From Phycisphaerae bacterium (lineage in GTDB: Bacteria; Planctomycetota; Phycisphaerae; JAAYCJ01): DNA of 36,317 bases. The stretch covers positions 1 through 36,317 of the forward strand of contig JAAZAW010000288.1 in the NCBI GenBank assembly GCA_012514125.1. The letters run 5' to 3'. Of the stretch, positions 1-6,871 are shown one piece after another. The notes below the pieces were generated by a model. That model was not told the DNA's origin, made no database searches, and was given only the letters and a program-made list of their open reading frames with translations. The first letter of the stretch is position 1; each line of letters begins with the position of its first letter. Both the position numbers and the translations under genes were made by a program.

Positions 1-136
1 ATTCGTTTTCGGGAATTTCCCATCCCAGCAGCCAGGTCTTTTCAATGCCGTGCTCGTCCATGTTTTTGACTAAGGCGTCGTGATCATATCCGTACCAATT
101 GGGGTGATTGTGGATGTCGATGATTTTACGTGTCAT
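1..136 (-). CDS. Amidohydrolase_2-family TIM-barrel protein, N-terminal fragment (runs off the window)
   Basis: Only the first 45 codons are present; the gene continues past base 1. The start is the ATG at 136-134, preceded on the minus strand by an AAGGA ribosome-binding site. The visible sequence reads MTRKIIDIHNHPNWYG and continues into a helix and then KTWLLGW. The IDIHNH stretch is the HxH metal-binding motif that opens metal-dependent hydrolases of the amidohydrolase_2 (COG2159) type. The gene lies 56 bp after the aminotransferase gene in the same direction and probably shares its sigma-54 promoter. The substrate cannot be judged from this fragment. The family call rests on the short HxH motif and its context only. 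Confidence 0.6.
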   Translation of the reverse strand, partial: MTRKIIDIHNHPNWYGYDHDALVKNMDEHGIEKTWLLGWEIPENE

Positions 137-192
137 TGATCCTGTCCTTAAAATGTATTTACAAATGATAAAAATATTAATATTTAATTGTC

Positions 193-1434
193 TTACTTTA
201 AATATGCGTTTTCAACTTTTTTGAATGCTTCGAGGATATCGGCGATCTCCTGGTCACCAAAACTTTCGGAAATGTGCAGATTGAAATGAGTCTCGGTTAC
301 CCGGATCGCGTTATCGATTTTAATTTGAGGATTTTTCGGGCCTTTGTATTCCGCACAATTCCATGGAAATCCGCTATTTCCGAAAGTAGCTTTATTTTTG
401 AACCACGGCATTTCGCAGGGAATATGACGATAGTGGGAGGAAACCGGCATGCCCTCCGCTTCCAACGCTTTACAAAACGTTTCCTTGTCCACTTTTACCG
501 CTTCGGCGTTGAATTTAATCTTGATGAACCAATAGGATGATTCGGTTTCAGGCGTCTGCCAGCCTAAGTCTACGGATTTGAAGGACTTAAAGGCTTGTTT
601 GAGCGATTCACCCACTTTACGCCGATTTGCGACAATTCTCGGCAGTTTCTTGAGTTGCGCGCTTCCAATCGCTGCCGACAGATCGTTGAGATTGCAATTG
701 ATGCCTGCGACGACGTTTCCATCGGCATTTTCAATATTGAAGGGTTTACCGCGATCCGCAAACCGCCTGCCTTGCCAGTGGAGTTTTTCGTTGCGGGTAT
801 ACACCACGCCGCCCTGGCCGCCGGTGCAATGATGTTTGCCGAACATAGTGGAAAAGGCGGCGATATCGCCAAGCGATCCGACGAGTTTTCCTTTATATTT
901 GGCGCCGTGGGACTGGGCGCAGTCTTCAATGACGTAGATGTTTTTTGATTTGGCAAATTCCATGATCGGGTCCATATCGACCGGATCGCCGGCGATGTGC
1001 GCGACGAGAATCGCCCGCGTGCGTTCGGTAAATACAGCTTTGATTTGATCAATTGATGTGTTATAGGTTCGGGGATCGCAATCGGCGGGCACGGGCACAC
1101 AGGCATTGAAGATTAAGGGCATGACTCCGCCGGGGTCGCTGATCGGGGGGACGATCACTTCGCTGAAGGCATCGAGCTGTAAGGCGCCGAGGGCGGCGAA
1201 AACGGCATTGGTTCCGGAATTTACGCCGTCAGCAAAACCTCCGCCCATGAAATCGACAAAATCCTGTTCATATTGTTTTTCGGGTTCACCACCATAACCA
1301 AAGGCATTGCCGGATGCAATGGCCTGGTCAAAAAGTTTCATTGCCGCAGCCTTTTCTTCCTCGCCGATGAGTCCGCGAGCAGGCATGGGTTTACTTCGAA
1401 CCGGTGTTCCGCCATCAATCGCCAATTTCGACAT
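193..1434 (-). CDS. DegT/DnrJ/EryC1-family PLP-dependent aminotransferase
   Basis: This 413-residue protein has the normal length and layout of the DegT/DnrJ/EryC1 family (fold-type I PLP enzymes). These usually transaminate keto-sugars or keto-cyclitols with glutamate or glutamine as amino donor. The SGTNA turn near residue 73 contacts the cofactor phosphate. The IEDCAQSHGA motif near 170 carries the aspartate that pairs with the pyridine nitrogen. FSTMFGK places the Schiff-base lysine at K200, followed by a glycine-rich TGGQGG. The ATG at 1434 has a good AGGAG site eight bases upstream. A sigma-54-type promoter sits about 43 bp upstream of the start, and the gene is divergent from a sigma-54 activator. 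A partial amidohydrolase follows downstream. The family is clear; the substrate is not, and some members are regulators or dehydratases. Confidence 0.88.
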   Translation of the reverse strand: MSKLAIDGGTPVRSKPMPARGLIGEEEKAAAMKLFDQAIASGNAFGYGGEPEKQYEQDFVDFMGGGFADGVNSGTNAVFAALGALQLDAFSEVIVPPISDPGGVMPLIFNACVPVPADCDPRTYNTSIDQIKAVFTERTRAILVAHIAGDPVDMDPIMEFAKSKNIYVIEDCAQSHGAKYKGKLVGSLGDIAAFSTMFGKHHCTGGQGGVVYTRNEKLHWQGRRFADRGKPFNIENADGNVVAGINCNLNDLSAAIGSAQLKKLPRIVANRRKVGESLKQAFKSFKSVDLGWQTPETESSYWFIKIKFNAEAVKVDKETFCKALEAEGMPVSSHYRHIPCEMPWFKNKATFGNSGFPWNCAEYKGPKNPQIKIDNAIRVTETHFNLHISESFGDQEIADILEAFKKVENAYLK

Positions 1435-1487
1435 ACTAAATACTCCTATAATAACAATTATATATTAAATTACATGCGTATTATACG

Positions 1488-1504
1488 TGCAATCTGTGTG
1501 CCAA
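1488..1504 (-). promoter_or_regulatory. Sigma-54 (RpoN) promoter for the aminotransferase operon
   Basis: On the minus strand the sequence reads TTGGCACACAGATTGCA. This matches the -24/-12 consensus (TGGCAC, N5, TTGCA), with GG and GC separated by exactly ten bases. The predicted transcription start lies near 1477, giving a leader of about 43 nt before the aminotransferase ATG. A sigma-54 activator gene is transcribed in the opposite direction right next to it. A TATAAT hexamer at 1481-1486 could alternatively be a sigma-70 -10 box, with TTGATT as a poor -35. Confidence 0.72.
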
Positions 1505-1546
1505 ATCAAATTTCGGCCCCAAAGGCTTTTATTTGCATCATCGATA

Positions 1547-1579
1547 TGTTAAAATATTGACAGGCGACAAAATTTTGTC
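1547..1579. promoter_or_regulatory. Two palindromic sites, candidate activator-binding site (UAS)
   Basis: A perfect 14-bp palindrome GACAAAATTTTGTC covers 1566-1579. An imperfect 16-bp relative TGTTAAAATATTGACA covers 1547-1562, with centres 18 bp apart on the same helix face range. They sit roughly 70-100 bp upstream of the predicted sigma-54 start site, the usual distance for an enhancer-type site. They also lie directly upstream of the activator's own ribosome-binding site. Binding by the neighbouring activator is an inference. Confidence 0.5.
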
Positions 1580-1591
1580 AGGAAGAAGGCG

Positions 1592-2986
1592 ATGATAACG
1601 AAAACTATTTTATTAACCAGTCATTATCCTTCCAGGGTGGTCGAAATGGTTCGTCGGCAATGGAAGGTGATTGATATTCCGGATCAGCGTGAGGCATTGG
1701 CATTTTTGCGAGCCTGCACGACGATGCCCTGGGCGATTTCCATTGGGATTGTCGATAACACCGATCCCAAAGCGTTCGACGGCAAGAGTATGCTCCGGGA
1801 GATTCATAAACTCGATGCGAATATTCCGGTGATCGTCTCTACGCATCAGCGGTCCCCGGCGGTGATCGTCGATTTTGTCAAGCATGGAGCCTTCGACTAT
1901 GTTGTTGAACCCCAAGATGACAACGATGTTGAACAGTGGACCAGTTATACACAGGATTTTATTTTTGCGTTGACCCGAGCGATGGCTTGGCGAGAAATCA
2001 TGCTTGAAAATCAACGCCTGAAGGACGATTTGATTTGCAGAGACAAGCCCGATTTCATCAAGGGTCGATCGTCCGCGGTTTTGAACGTTGTGAATTTGAT
2101 TCGCAAGGTGGCACCCACGCCGGCGACGGTTTTGATTACCGGCGAATCGGGGACAGGCAAGGAGCTTGTGGCGAGAGCGATTCATTCTCAGTCAACCAAC
2201 CGTGAACACCCTTTTACGCCGATCAATTGCGGTTCCATCAGTGAGTCGCTGCTGGCCAGTGAATTATTCGGCCACGTCAAGGGGGCGTTTACGGGGGCCG
2301 ACGCCCATCGTCAGGGTTTGTTGCGAGAGACAGGGTCGGGGACGTTGCTGTTGGATGAAATCGCGACCATTCCGCCGAGTTTTCAGGTGATGCTGCTAAG
2401 AGTTCTGGAACAGCGAACGGCGAGGCCTGTCGGGGGCACAGGGGATTACAATGTTACCTGTCGATTTCTTGCCGCAGCCAACTGCAACCTGGAAGACCTC
2501 GTTCGCGAGGATAAATTTCGTGAAGATCTTTTTTATCGTCTGAATGTTTTTCATATCCACATTCCGCCGCTTCGTCAAAGGCGGGAAGACATTCCCATTC
2601 TGGCGGATTTTTTTCTCAAGCAAACGGCGAGCCAATACGGCAAGGACATCAAAGGAATATCTCCGGGGGCGATGGAGATATTGGAAGAATACGCCTGGCC
2701 TGGAAATGTTCGGCAACTTCGCCATGCGATAGAACGGGCGACCATTCTGTGCGAAAGCGATGCCCTCGGTATTGGGGACTTTGATCCGAGGATTCGCTCG
2801 TCCACGATCGTCACCGATGGGTTTAACAGTTTGCGGTATGATCAGGCGATGATGCACTTCGAGCGAAATTTGATTCAGTCGGCGCTGGCTCAATGTCAGG
2901 GCAACCGCAGCCAGGCGGCGAACCTTCTGCACATGAACCGAACGACGTTAAGCTATCGCATCAGGCAGTTGGGGATAGAAATTTGA
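1592..2986 (+). CDS. Sigma-54-dependent transcriptional activator with degenerate receiver domain
   Basis: The 464-residue NtrC-like activator has three parts. The N-terminal 130 residues have receiver-like spacing. A central AAA+ domain covers about 155-390, and a Fis-type helix-turn-helix ends the protein (GNRSQAANLLHMNRTTLSYR). The AAA+ domain is intact: Walker A GESGTGKE at 184-191, the sigma-54-contacting GAFTGA loop at 231-236, Walker B DE at 255-256, and FREDLFYRLNV. In the receiver part the usual acidic pair after the first strand is replaced (ILLTSHYPS), so normal aspartate phosphorylation is doubtful. The start at 1592 is supported by GGAAGAAGG upstream. It probably activates the sigma-54 promoter at 1488-1504 and perhaps its own gene. 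It is convergent with the mannitol-dehydrogenase-like gene, the two being separated by a repeat. Confidence 0.93.
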   Translation: MITKTILLTSHYPSRVVEMVRRQWKVIDIPDQREALAFLRACTTMPWAISIGIVDNTDPKAFDGKSMLREIHKLDANIPVIVSTHQRSPAVIVDFVKHGAFDYVVEPQDDNDVEQWTSYTQDFIFALTRAMAWREIMLENQRLKDDLICRDKPDFIKGRSSAVLNVVNLIRKVAPTPATVLITGESGTGKELVARAIHSQSTNREHPFTPINCGSISESLLASELFGHVKGAFTGADAHRQGLLRETGSGTLLLDEIATIPPSFQVMLLRVLEQRTARPVGGTGDYNVTCRFLAAANCNLEDLVREDKFREDLFYRLNVFHIHIPPLRQRREDIPILADFFLKQTASQYGKDIKGISPGAMEILEEYAWPGNVRQLRHAIERATILCESDALGIGDFDPRIRSSTIVTDGFNSLRYDQAMMHFERNLIQSALAQCQGNRSQAANLLHMNRTTLSYRIRQLGIEI

Positions 2987-2994
2987 ATGAAGCT

Positions 2995-3131
2995 GAAAGA
3001 AAGGTCAACGGACCTTTGGCTTGCTTACACTATGTCGCTGAGCTTGTCGAAGCGACATGGTGTAAGCAAACAAAAGACCCTTCGACAGGCTCAGGGTCCG
3101 AAACTACGACACGTTAAAATCAAAGGCATAT
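2995..3131. repeat. Repeat family A, copy 1 (about 148-bp inverted-repeat element, left end degenerate)
   Basis: The right end (3104-3131) reads TACGACACGTTAAAATCAAA followed by GGCATAT. It is close to the right terminal repeat of the intact copy at 27573-27719. Inside are a strong inverted repeat around GCTTACACTATGTCGCT (about 3020-3070) and the core CTTCGACAGGCTCAGGGTCC. The element exactly fills the space between two convergent genes and reaches the stop codon of the minus-strand gene. Its hairpin may therefore end transcription from both sides. The left boundary is approximate. Confidence 0.65.
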
Positions 3132-4396
3132 TAGATGTTTATGAACTGACCCAGGGCTTGCCAGGTCAGATCGATCATCGTTGGAGCATATTGATCCGCT
3201 TTATCGCCCCATAGATGAGTCAATAAATCTTTCAAACCGCTTTGCGTCAGTTCGGCTGCGGATTTCGGGAGATGTGGAATCGGTTCTTTGAAGGTGTCCT
3301 GCCGTTTGATCATCGAGAGGACGCCCGCTGCGGCGCCCAAAGCCATATTCTTCGGCTCGATCCGATATCGCAACGCCAGGCGAATCGTGCCGTAAATGCG
3401 ATCGTCGTAGCTTAGTTTGCGGATATGGTCGCGTCCCACGCGGCTGACCAGGTCGTTGAGGTTTGGATTGACCATGCGTTCGAGCAGGTCATCGGCGTAG
3501 GCTTGATAGCCTGCGGGAGTAAAGAGGGAATCGCCGAGTTGGGCGTGACGCTGGATCAGGGCGGCTCCGGATTCTTCGATGAACGCTTTTCTCGCGATAG
3601 CCATGATTTGCGTATCATGGCCGGCATCCGCGATGGTATTTAAATTTTTCTGGTCGGCCAGATAGGCGATCAGGGCATGGATGGCGTTATGGCCATAAAG
3701 TTTGGCTTCTTCAAACGGCAGAAGGTCCGGTTTTTCGATGAATACTTCAATGCCACGTTTGTAGTCGGGCAGGGTGATCTTCGAAATGAGGATGCGGTTG
3801 AATTCTTCGACCAGTATTGCCCGGGGGAAGTGGGGCGTGATGGTTTGCAGGTTGAGACGTCTGATTTCATCCACATCGGTAATCACGCCGCTCATTTTGC
3901 CGACGACGGTGTTGAGGACCTGCACCTGGTTGAGTTTTTCCGGTTCCATTCGCTGTTTCAGGAGATCGGTCAAAATTTCGGCTGCGTGGTTATGATTTTC
4001 GGCGGTGTAGATAATCGTCGGAAACTCGTTCGGCCGCTGTGAAAGGCCTTTGGCAAAAAGGTCCGCGCAGCTTGGATCGCCCAAACTAAAGATATTCACG
4101 CTCGGAAGGGCGGTGGCCATTTCGTCCGATTCGGCAATGGCGGCGAGGATTTTTTTTCGATCATCGACGTCTCGTGGGTTATAAAGTTCGACACCTTTGA
4201 CGACGCTGTGGTCGATTTTATTGTTTCTTGCGATATTGACGGTGTAAGATCCGCCGTTGCTTCGGACCGCGTCGATCATGGCCTGATCGACTTCCGCTAC
4301 GACGAAGCGTTTGAAATTTTTCGACATATATGCTTCATAAAGCATAAGTGCGTTCTGAATCGGTCCGAATCCAAATCCAAAAAACGTTTTGTTCAT
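3131..4396 (-). CDS. Mannitol-1-phosphate/polyol long-chain dehydrogenase-like protein
   Basis: The 421-residue protein looks like the polyol-specific long-chain dehydrogenase family (MtlD, UxaB). Those enzymes interconvert a polyol or polyol phosphate with its ketose using NAD(H). It opens with a Rossmann turn (GFGFGP, residues 7-12) where MtlD has GAGNIGRG. It carries the family-type Lys-x4-Asn-x2-His pattern in KLYGHNAIH, and the length is close to MtlD (about 380) with extra segments. I chose the ATG at 4396 over a GTG at 4435, because an AGGA site sits eight bases before it and the longer version adds a low-complexity head. It is the last gene of the long minus-strand series. An 11-base stretch CGACAAAATTT upstream of its ribosome-binding site also occurs upstream of the sigma-54 activator gene. 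The substrate is not certain; the divergence from MtlD is considerable. Confidence 0.68.
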   Translation of the reverse strand: MNKTFFGFGFGPIQNALMLYEAYMSKNFKRFVVAEVDQAMIDAVRSNGGSYTVNIARNNKIDHSVVKGVELYNPRDVDDRKKILAAIAESDEMATALPSVNIFSLGDPSCADLFAKGLSQRPNEFPTIIYTAENHNHAAEILTDLLKQRMEPEKLNQVQVLNTVVGKMSGVITDVDEIRRLNLQTITPHFPRAILVEEFNRILISKITLPDYKRGIEVFIEKPDLLPFEEAKLYGHNAIHALIAYLADQKNLNTIADAGHDTQIMAIARKAFIEESGAALIQRHAQLGDSLFTPAGYQAYADDLLERMVNPNLNDLVSRVGRDHIRKLSYDDRIYGTIRLALRYRIEPKNMALGAAAGVLSMIKRQDTFKEPIPHLPKSAAELTQSGLKDLLTHLWGDKADQYAPTMIDLTWQALGQFINI

Positions 4397-4483
4397 TGTT
4401 ATATTCCTGAAATTTTGTCGGGTGCGTTTGGCCACACCATTTTTTCTTTCAAATTGTCATTTTCGTGAAAGAGGGAATCGGTT

Positions 4484-5767
4484 TTATCGCAAATTATTCT
4501 CGAGGAACTCGATTTCCTTTGTTTGATCCCAGTGATCGACGAATCGCAGATCATCGATATCCGTGCCCGGATAGAGGATGACCTTGCCGTCCACTTTGGT
4601 TTCTTCGATCATTTTAAGCACTTGCGGGGCGTGTTTGAGCGATCCGACGCCTGCGACGTAATTGCCCGGATCGACGTCTTTGTTGTAAATGGCGTCGAGG
4701 GTGGATTTCATGTCGTAGGGGTCCCCGCCGCTTGAGCCTGCGACTTTGATTTCATTGTAGTGGATCGCGATGGCATCGATTTGCAGCATATTTTTACCCT
4801 TCGGGAGTCCGCCGAAGAAATTCGCCACGCCGCCTTTGCCTAAAAGTCCCAGTGCGTTTTGTTGTACGGGTTGAACCCCGACGGCGAGGATGATATCGTC
4901 GGCACCGGCACCGTTGGTGATCTTCATGAGTTCTTCGTTAAGGTCTTTTCCGTTGATGGCGAAAAGATTGATGCCGAGTTTTTTCGCTTTTTCCGCGTTG
5001 GTTTTGAGTGCGTGATCCATGCGTTCCTGAACGAGGTCGGAAATAATCAGATTTTTCGGACGATATCGCATCGCCATCTCAAAGTGGATTCGTCCCATCG
5101 CGCCTGCACCGATGACGACGGCAGTGCCGCCTGGAAGGAGTCCGAGTTTGGGGACACGCGGCGAGAAGGGCCCATCTTTGAAAATATGATATTGCCGATC
5201 CTGAGCCGAGTAGATACATGAGATCGGTTCGGCCATTGAAACACCAAAATACGACATTGAATCGTCGGGCAAGGGCAAGAGACACTGACCTTGAAGGACT
5301 TCTTCCTGGATTAAAATATATTCCGCCAGATTGCCGCCGAGGGTATAACCGACGGCACATTTGCTCATGCCTGCGGCATTGTTTGCATATCGTTCGCGAT
5401 GGCAGATCGGAGCAACATCGACGGCGGGTTGAACCGCGAAGCGCTGTCCGGGTTTGTATTGATTTTTAAGATTATCGCCGACGGCTGCGACGGTGACCGA
5501 ACCTTCATCGCCGAGGATAACGGGAAATTTTTCCAGGTCCCAGCCGTTGATGTAGGTGTGTTTTGAACCCTGCGAAATGATTTTAAGGATCGAAGTACAG
5601 ACTCCTGCGGCATCGACTCGGCAGAGCAGTTGATTCGGCCCGGGCTGGGGTACGGGCACTTCGGAAACCTTCAGGTTTTCGAACCCCACGCCGTTTAGTG
5701 TGACGGCTTTCATGGTTTTGGGAATTTGAAATTCCTTTTGATTACGATAATTCTCAAATTTGTTCAT
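4484..5767 (-). CDS. SorE-like zinc-type (MDR) dehydrogenase, possible L-sorbose-1-phosphate reductase
   Basis: The 427-residue medium-chain dehydrogenase has the layout I recall for L-sorbose-1-phosphate reductase (SorE). A GroES-like half is followed by AEPISC, then a Rossmann half with VVIGAGAMG (218-225), then GAGADDI, NFFGGLP and SGGDPYDM. SorE converts L-sorbose-1-phosphate to D-glucitol-6-phosphate. Catalytic zinc residues would be C57, the GHE pair and E180. Here GHE reads GDE (D87, E88), so the histidine ligand is an aspartate (codon GAT instead of CAT). The structural-zinc cysteine loop is reduced to two cysteines (C122, C137). The ATG at 5767 has AAGGAT six bases upstream. The next upstream gene in the series is the GutQ-like isomerase, 97 bp away. 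An active polyol dehydrogenase is likely; the exact substrate is inferred. Confidence 0.72.
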   Translation of the reverse strand: MNKFENYRNQKEFQIPKTMKAVTLNGVGFENLKVSEVPVPQPGPNQLLCRVDAAGVCTSILKIISQGSKHTYINGWDLEKFPVILGDEGSVTVAAVGDNLKNQYKPGQRFAVQPAVDVAPICHRERYANNAAGMSKCAVGYTLGGNLAEYILIQEEVLQGQCLLPLPDDSMSYFGVSMAEPISCIYSAQDRQYHIFKDGPFSPRVPKLGLLPGGTAVVIGAGAMGRIHFEMAMRYRPKNLIISDLVQERMDHALKTNAEKAKKLGINLFAINGKDLNEELMKITNGAGADDIILAVGVQPVQQNALGLLGKGGVANFFGGLPKGKNMLQIDAIAIHYNEIKVAGSSGGDPYDMKSTLDAIYNKDVDPGNYVAGVGSLKHAPQVLKMIEETKVDGKVILYPGTDIDDLRFVDHWDQTKEIEFLENNLR

Positions 5768-5834
5768 GATTTATCCTTCATAGAGAAATGTTATCGGTTT
5801 TTATGCAGGATGGTCCATGCCCATTATCTTCCCG

Positions 5835-5861
5835 CAGTCTGTAGTCTGTGGCCTGTAGTCA
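5835..5861. repeat. Degenerate short tandem repeat (about 7-bp period) before the isomerase stop codon
   Basis: The sequence repeats AGTCTGT / AGTCTGT / GGCCTGT / AGTC with a seven-base step. It is one of several period-7 tracts found only between genes in this window. It occupies most of the short spacer between the KpsF/GutQ-like gene and the SorE-like gene. No function is visible. Confidence 0.45.
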
Positions 5862-5864
5862 TTC

Positions 5865-6827
5865 TCAGGTGATTCCCGCCCGGGTAATATCGTGCAGGTG
5901 GATCATGCCGATCGGGTGATGAGATTCGTCGCAGACCGGCAATTCGATAATCTTGTATTCGCGTAAAATTTCCAATGCTTTTACAGCCATCATATCCGGA
6001 GTGGCGAATTTGGGATTTTTTGTCATCAGGCCGGTGATTGGCTCGTCGAGATTGACTTGGCCTTTCATCAGATATCGCCGTAAATCGCCGTCGACGAAAA
6101 TGCCCACGAGACTGCCGGATTGATCGATGACGCTGGTGGCGGCGAGTTTGCTCGACGTCATGACGAGAATCGCATCACGAAGTTTTGTGTCGTCTCGCAC
6201 GACGGGATTGTCTTTGCCCGTGTGCATCAGGTGTTCGACTTTGATCAACAGCCTGCGCCCAAGCGAACCGCCCGGATGGAGCAGGGCGTAATCGTTTTGT
6301 TTAAAACCGTGAGCTTCGAGCAACACCAACGCCAGTGTGTCGCCGAGGGCGAGCATGGCCGTCGTGCTCGCTGTCGGAGCTAAATCCAATGGGCAGGCTT
6401 CACGTTTGATCGGCAGGATCAGGGAAATATCCGAATGCCGGGCAAGCTCCGAATCAGCGTTGGAGGTGATGGCGATCAAGGGGACCTTGAGATGTTTAAA
6501 ATAAGGAATGATACGCAGCACTTCGTCCGTTTGTCCTTGGTGCGAGAAAAACAGGCCGATGTCGTTTGCGGTGATCATCCCCAAGTCGCCGTGAATCGCC
6601 TCGGCAGGGTGCATGAAAAAAGCGGGTGTTCCGGTCGATGCCAGGGTCGCGGCAATTTTTTTCGCGATGTGCCCCGCCTTGCCCATACCGGTCGTGACGA
6701 CTCTGCCCTTACAGTTAAGAATGAGATTAATTGCCCGCTCGAACTCCGAATCGATGACATGGTGCAGACAGGCCACCGCGTCGGTTTCGATATCGATTAC
6801 TCGTTTTGCGATATTGATCAAATCCAT
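5865..6827 (-). CDS. KpsF/GutQ-family sugar-phosphate isomerase (arabinose-5-phosphate isomerase type)
   Basis: The 320-residue protein has the standard KdsD/GutQ architecture: a SIS isomerase domain (about 30-180) followed by two CBS repeats (about 200-320). Known relatives interconvert D-ribulose-5-phosphate and D-arabinose-5-phosphate. GMGKAGH holds K50, and E102, E143 and H184 match the K59, E111, E152 and H193 positions I recall as catalytic in E. coli KdsD. The usual SNSGES phosphate-binding loop reads SHQGQT (95-100), which is unusual. The ATG at 6827 has a CAGGAA site. No LPS or Kdo genes are near; instead it sits among hexitol-type dehydrogenases. This mirrors gutQ in the enterobacterial glucitol operon and suggests a catabolic rather than an envelope role. 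Confidence 0.88.
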   Translation of the reverse strand: MDLINIAKRVIDIETDAVACLHHVIDSEFERAINLILNCKGRVVTTGMGKAGHIAKKIAATLASTGTPAFFMHPAEAIHGDLGMITANDIGLFFSHQGQTDEVLRIIPYFKHLKVPLIAITSNADSELARHSDISLILPIKREACPLDLAPTASTTAMLALGDTLALVLLEAHGFKQNDYALLHPGGSLGRRLLIKVEHLMHTGKDNPVVRDDTKLRDAILVMTSSKLAATSVIDQSGSLVGIFVDGDLRRYLMKGQVNLDEPITGLMTKNPKFATPDMMAVKALEILREYKIIELPVCDESHHPIGMIHLHDITRAGIT

Positions 6828-6871
6828 TGACTATTTTCCTGTTTAAGTTATTGATCGTACGATCATAACCA

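Noticed and set aside
1685..1710. Second sigma-54-like site (TTGGCATTTTTGC)
   Set aside because: The GG and GC elements are seven rather than ten bases apart, and the site lies inside a coding region.
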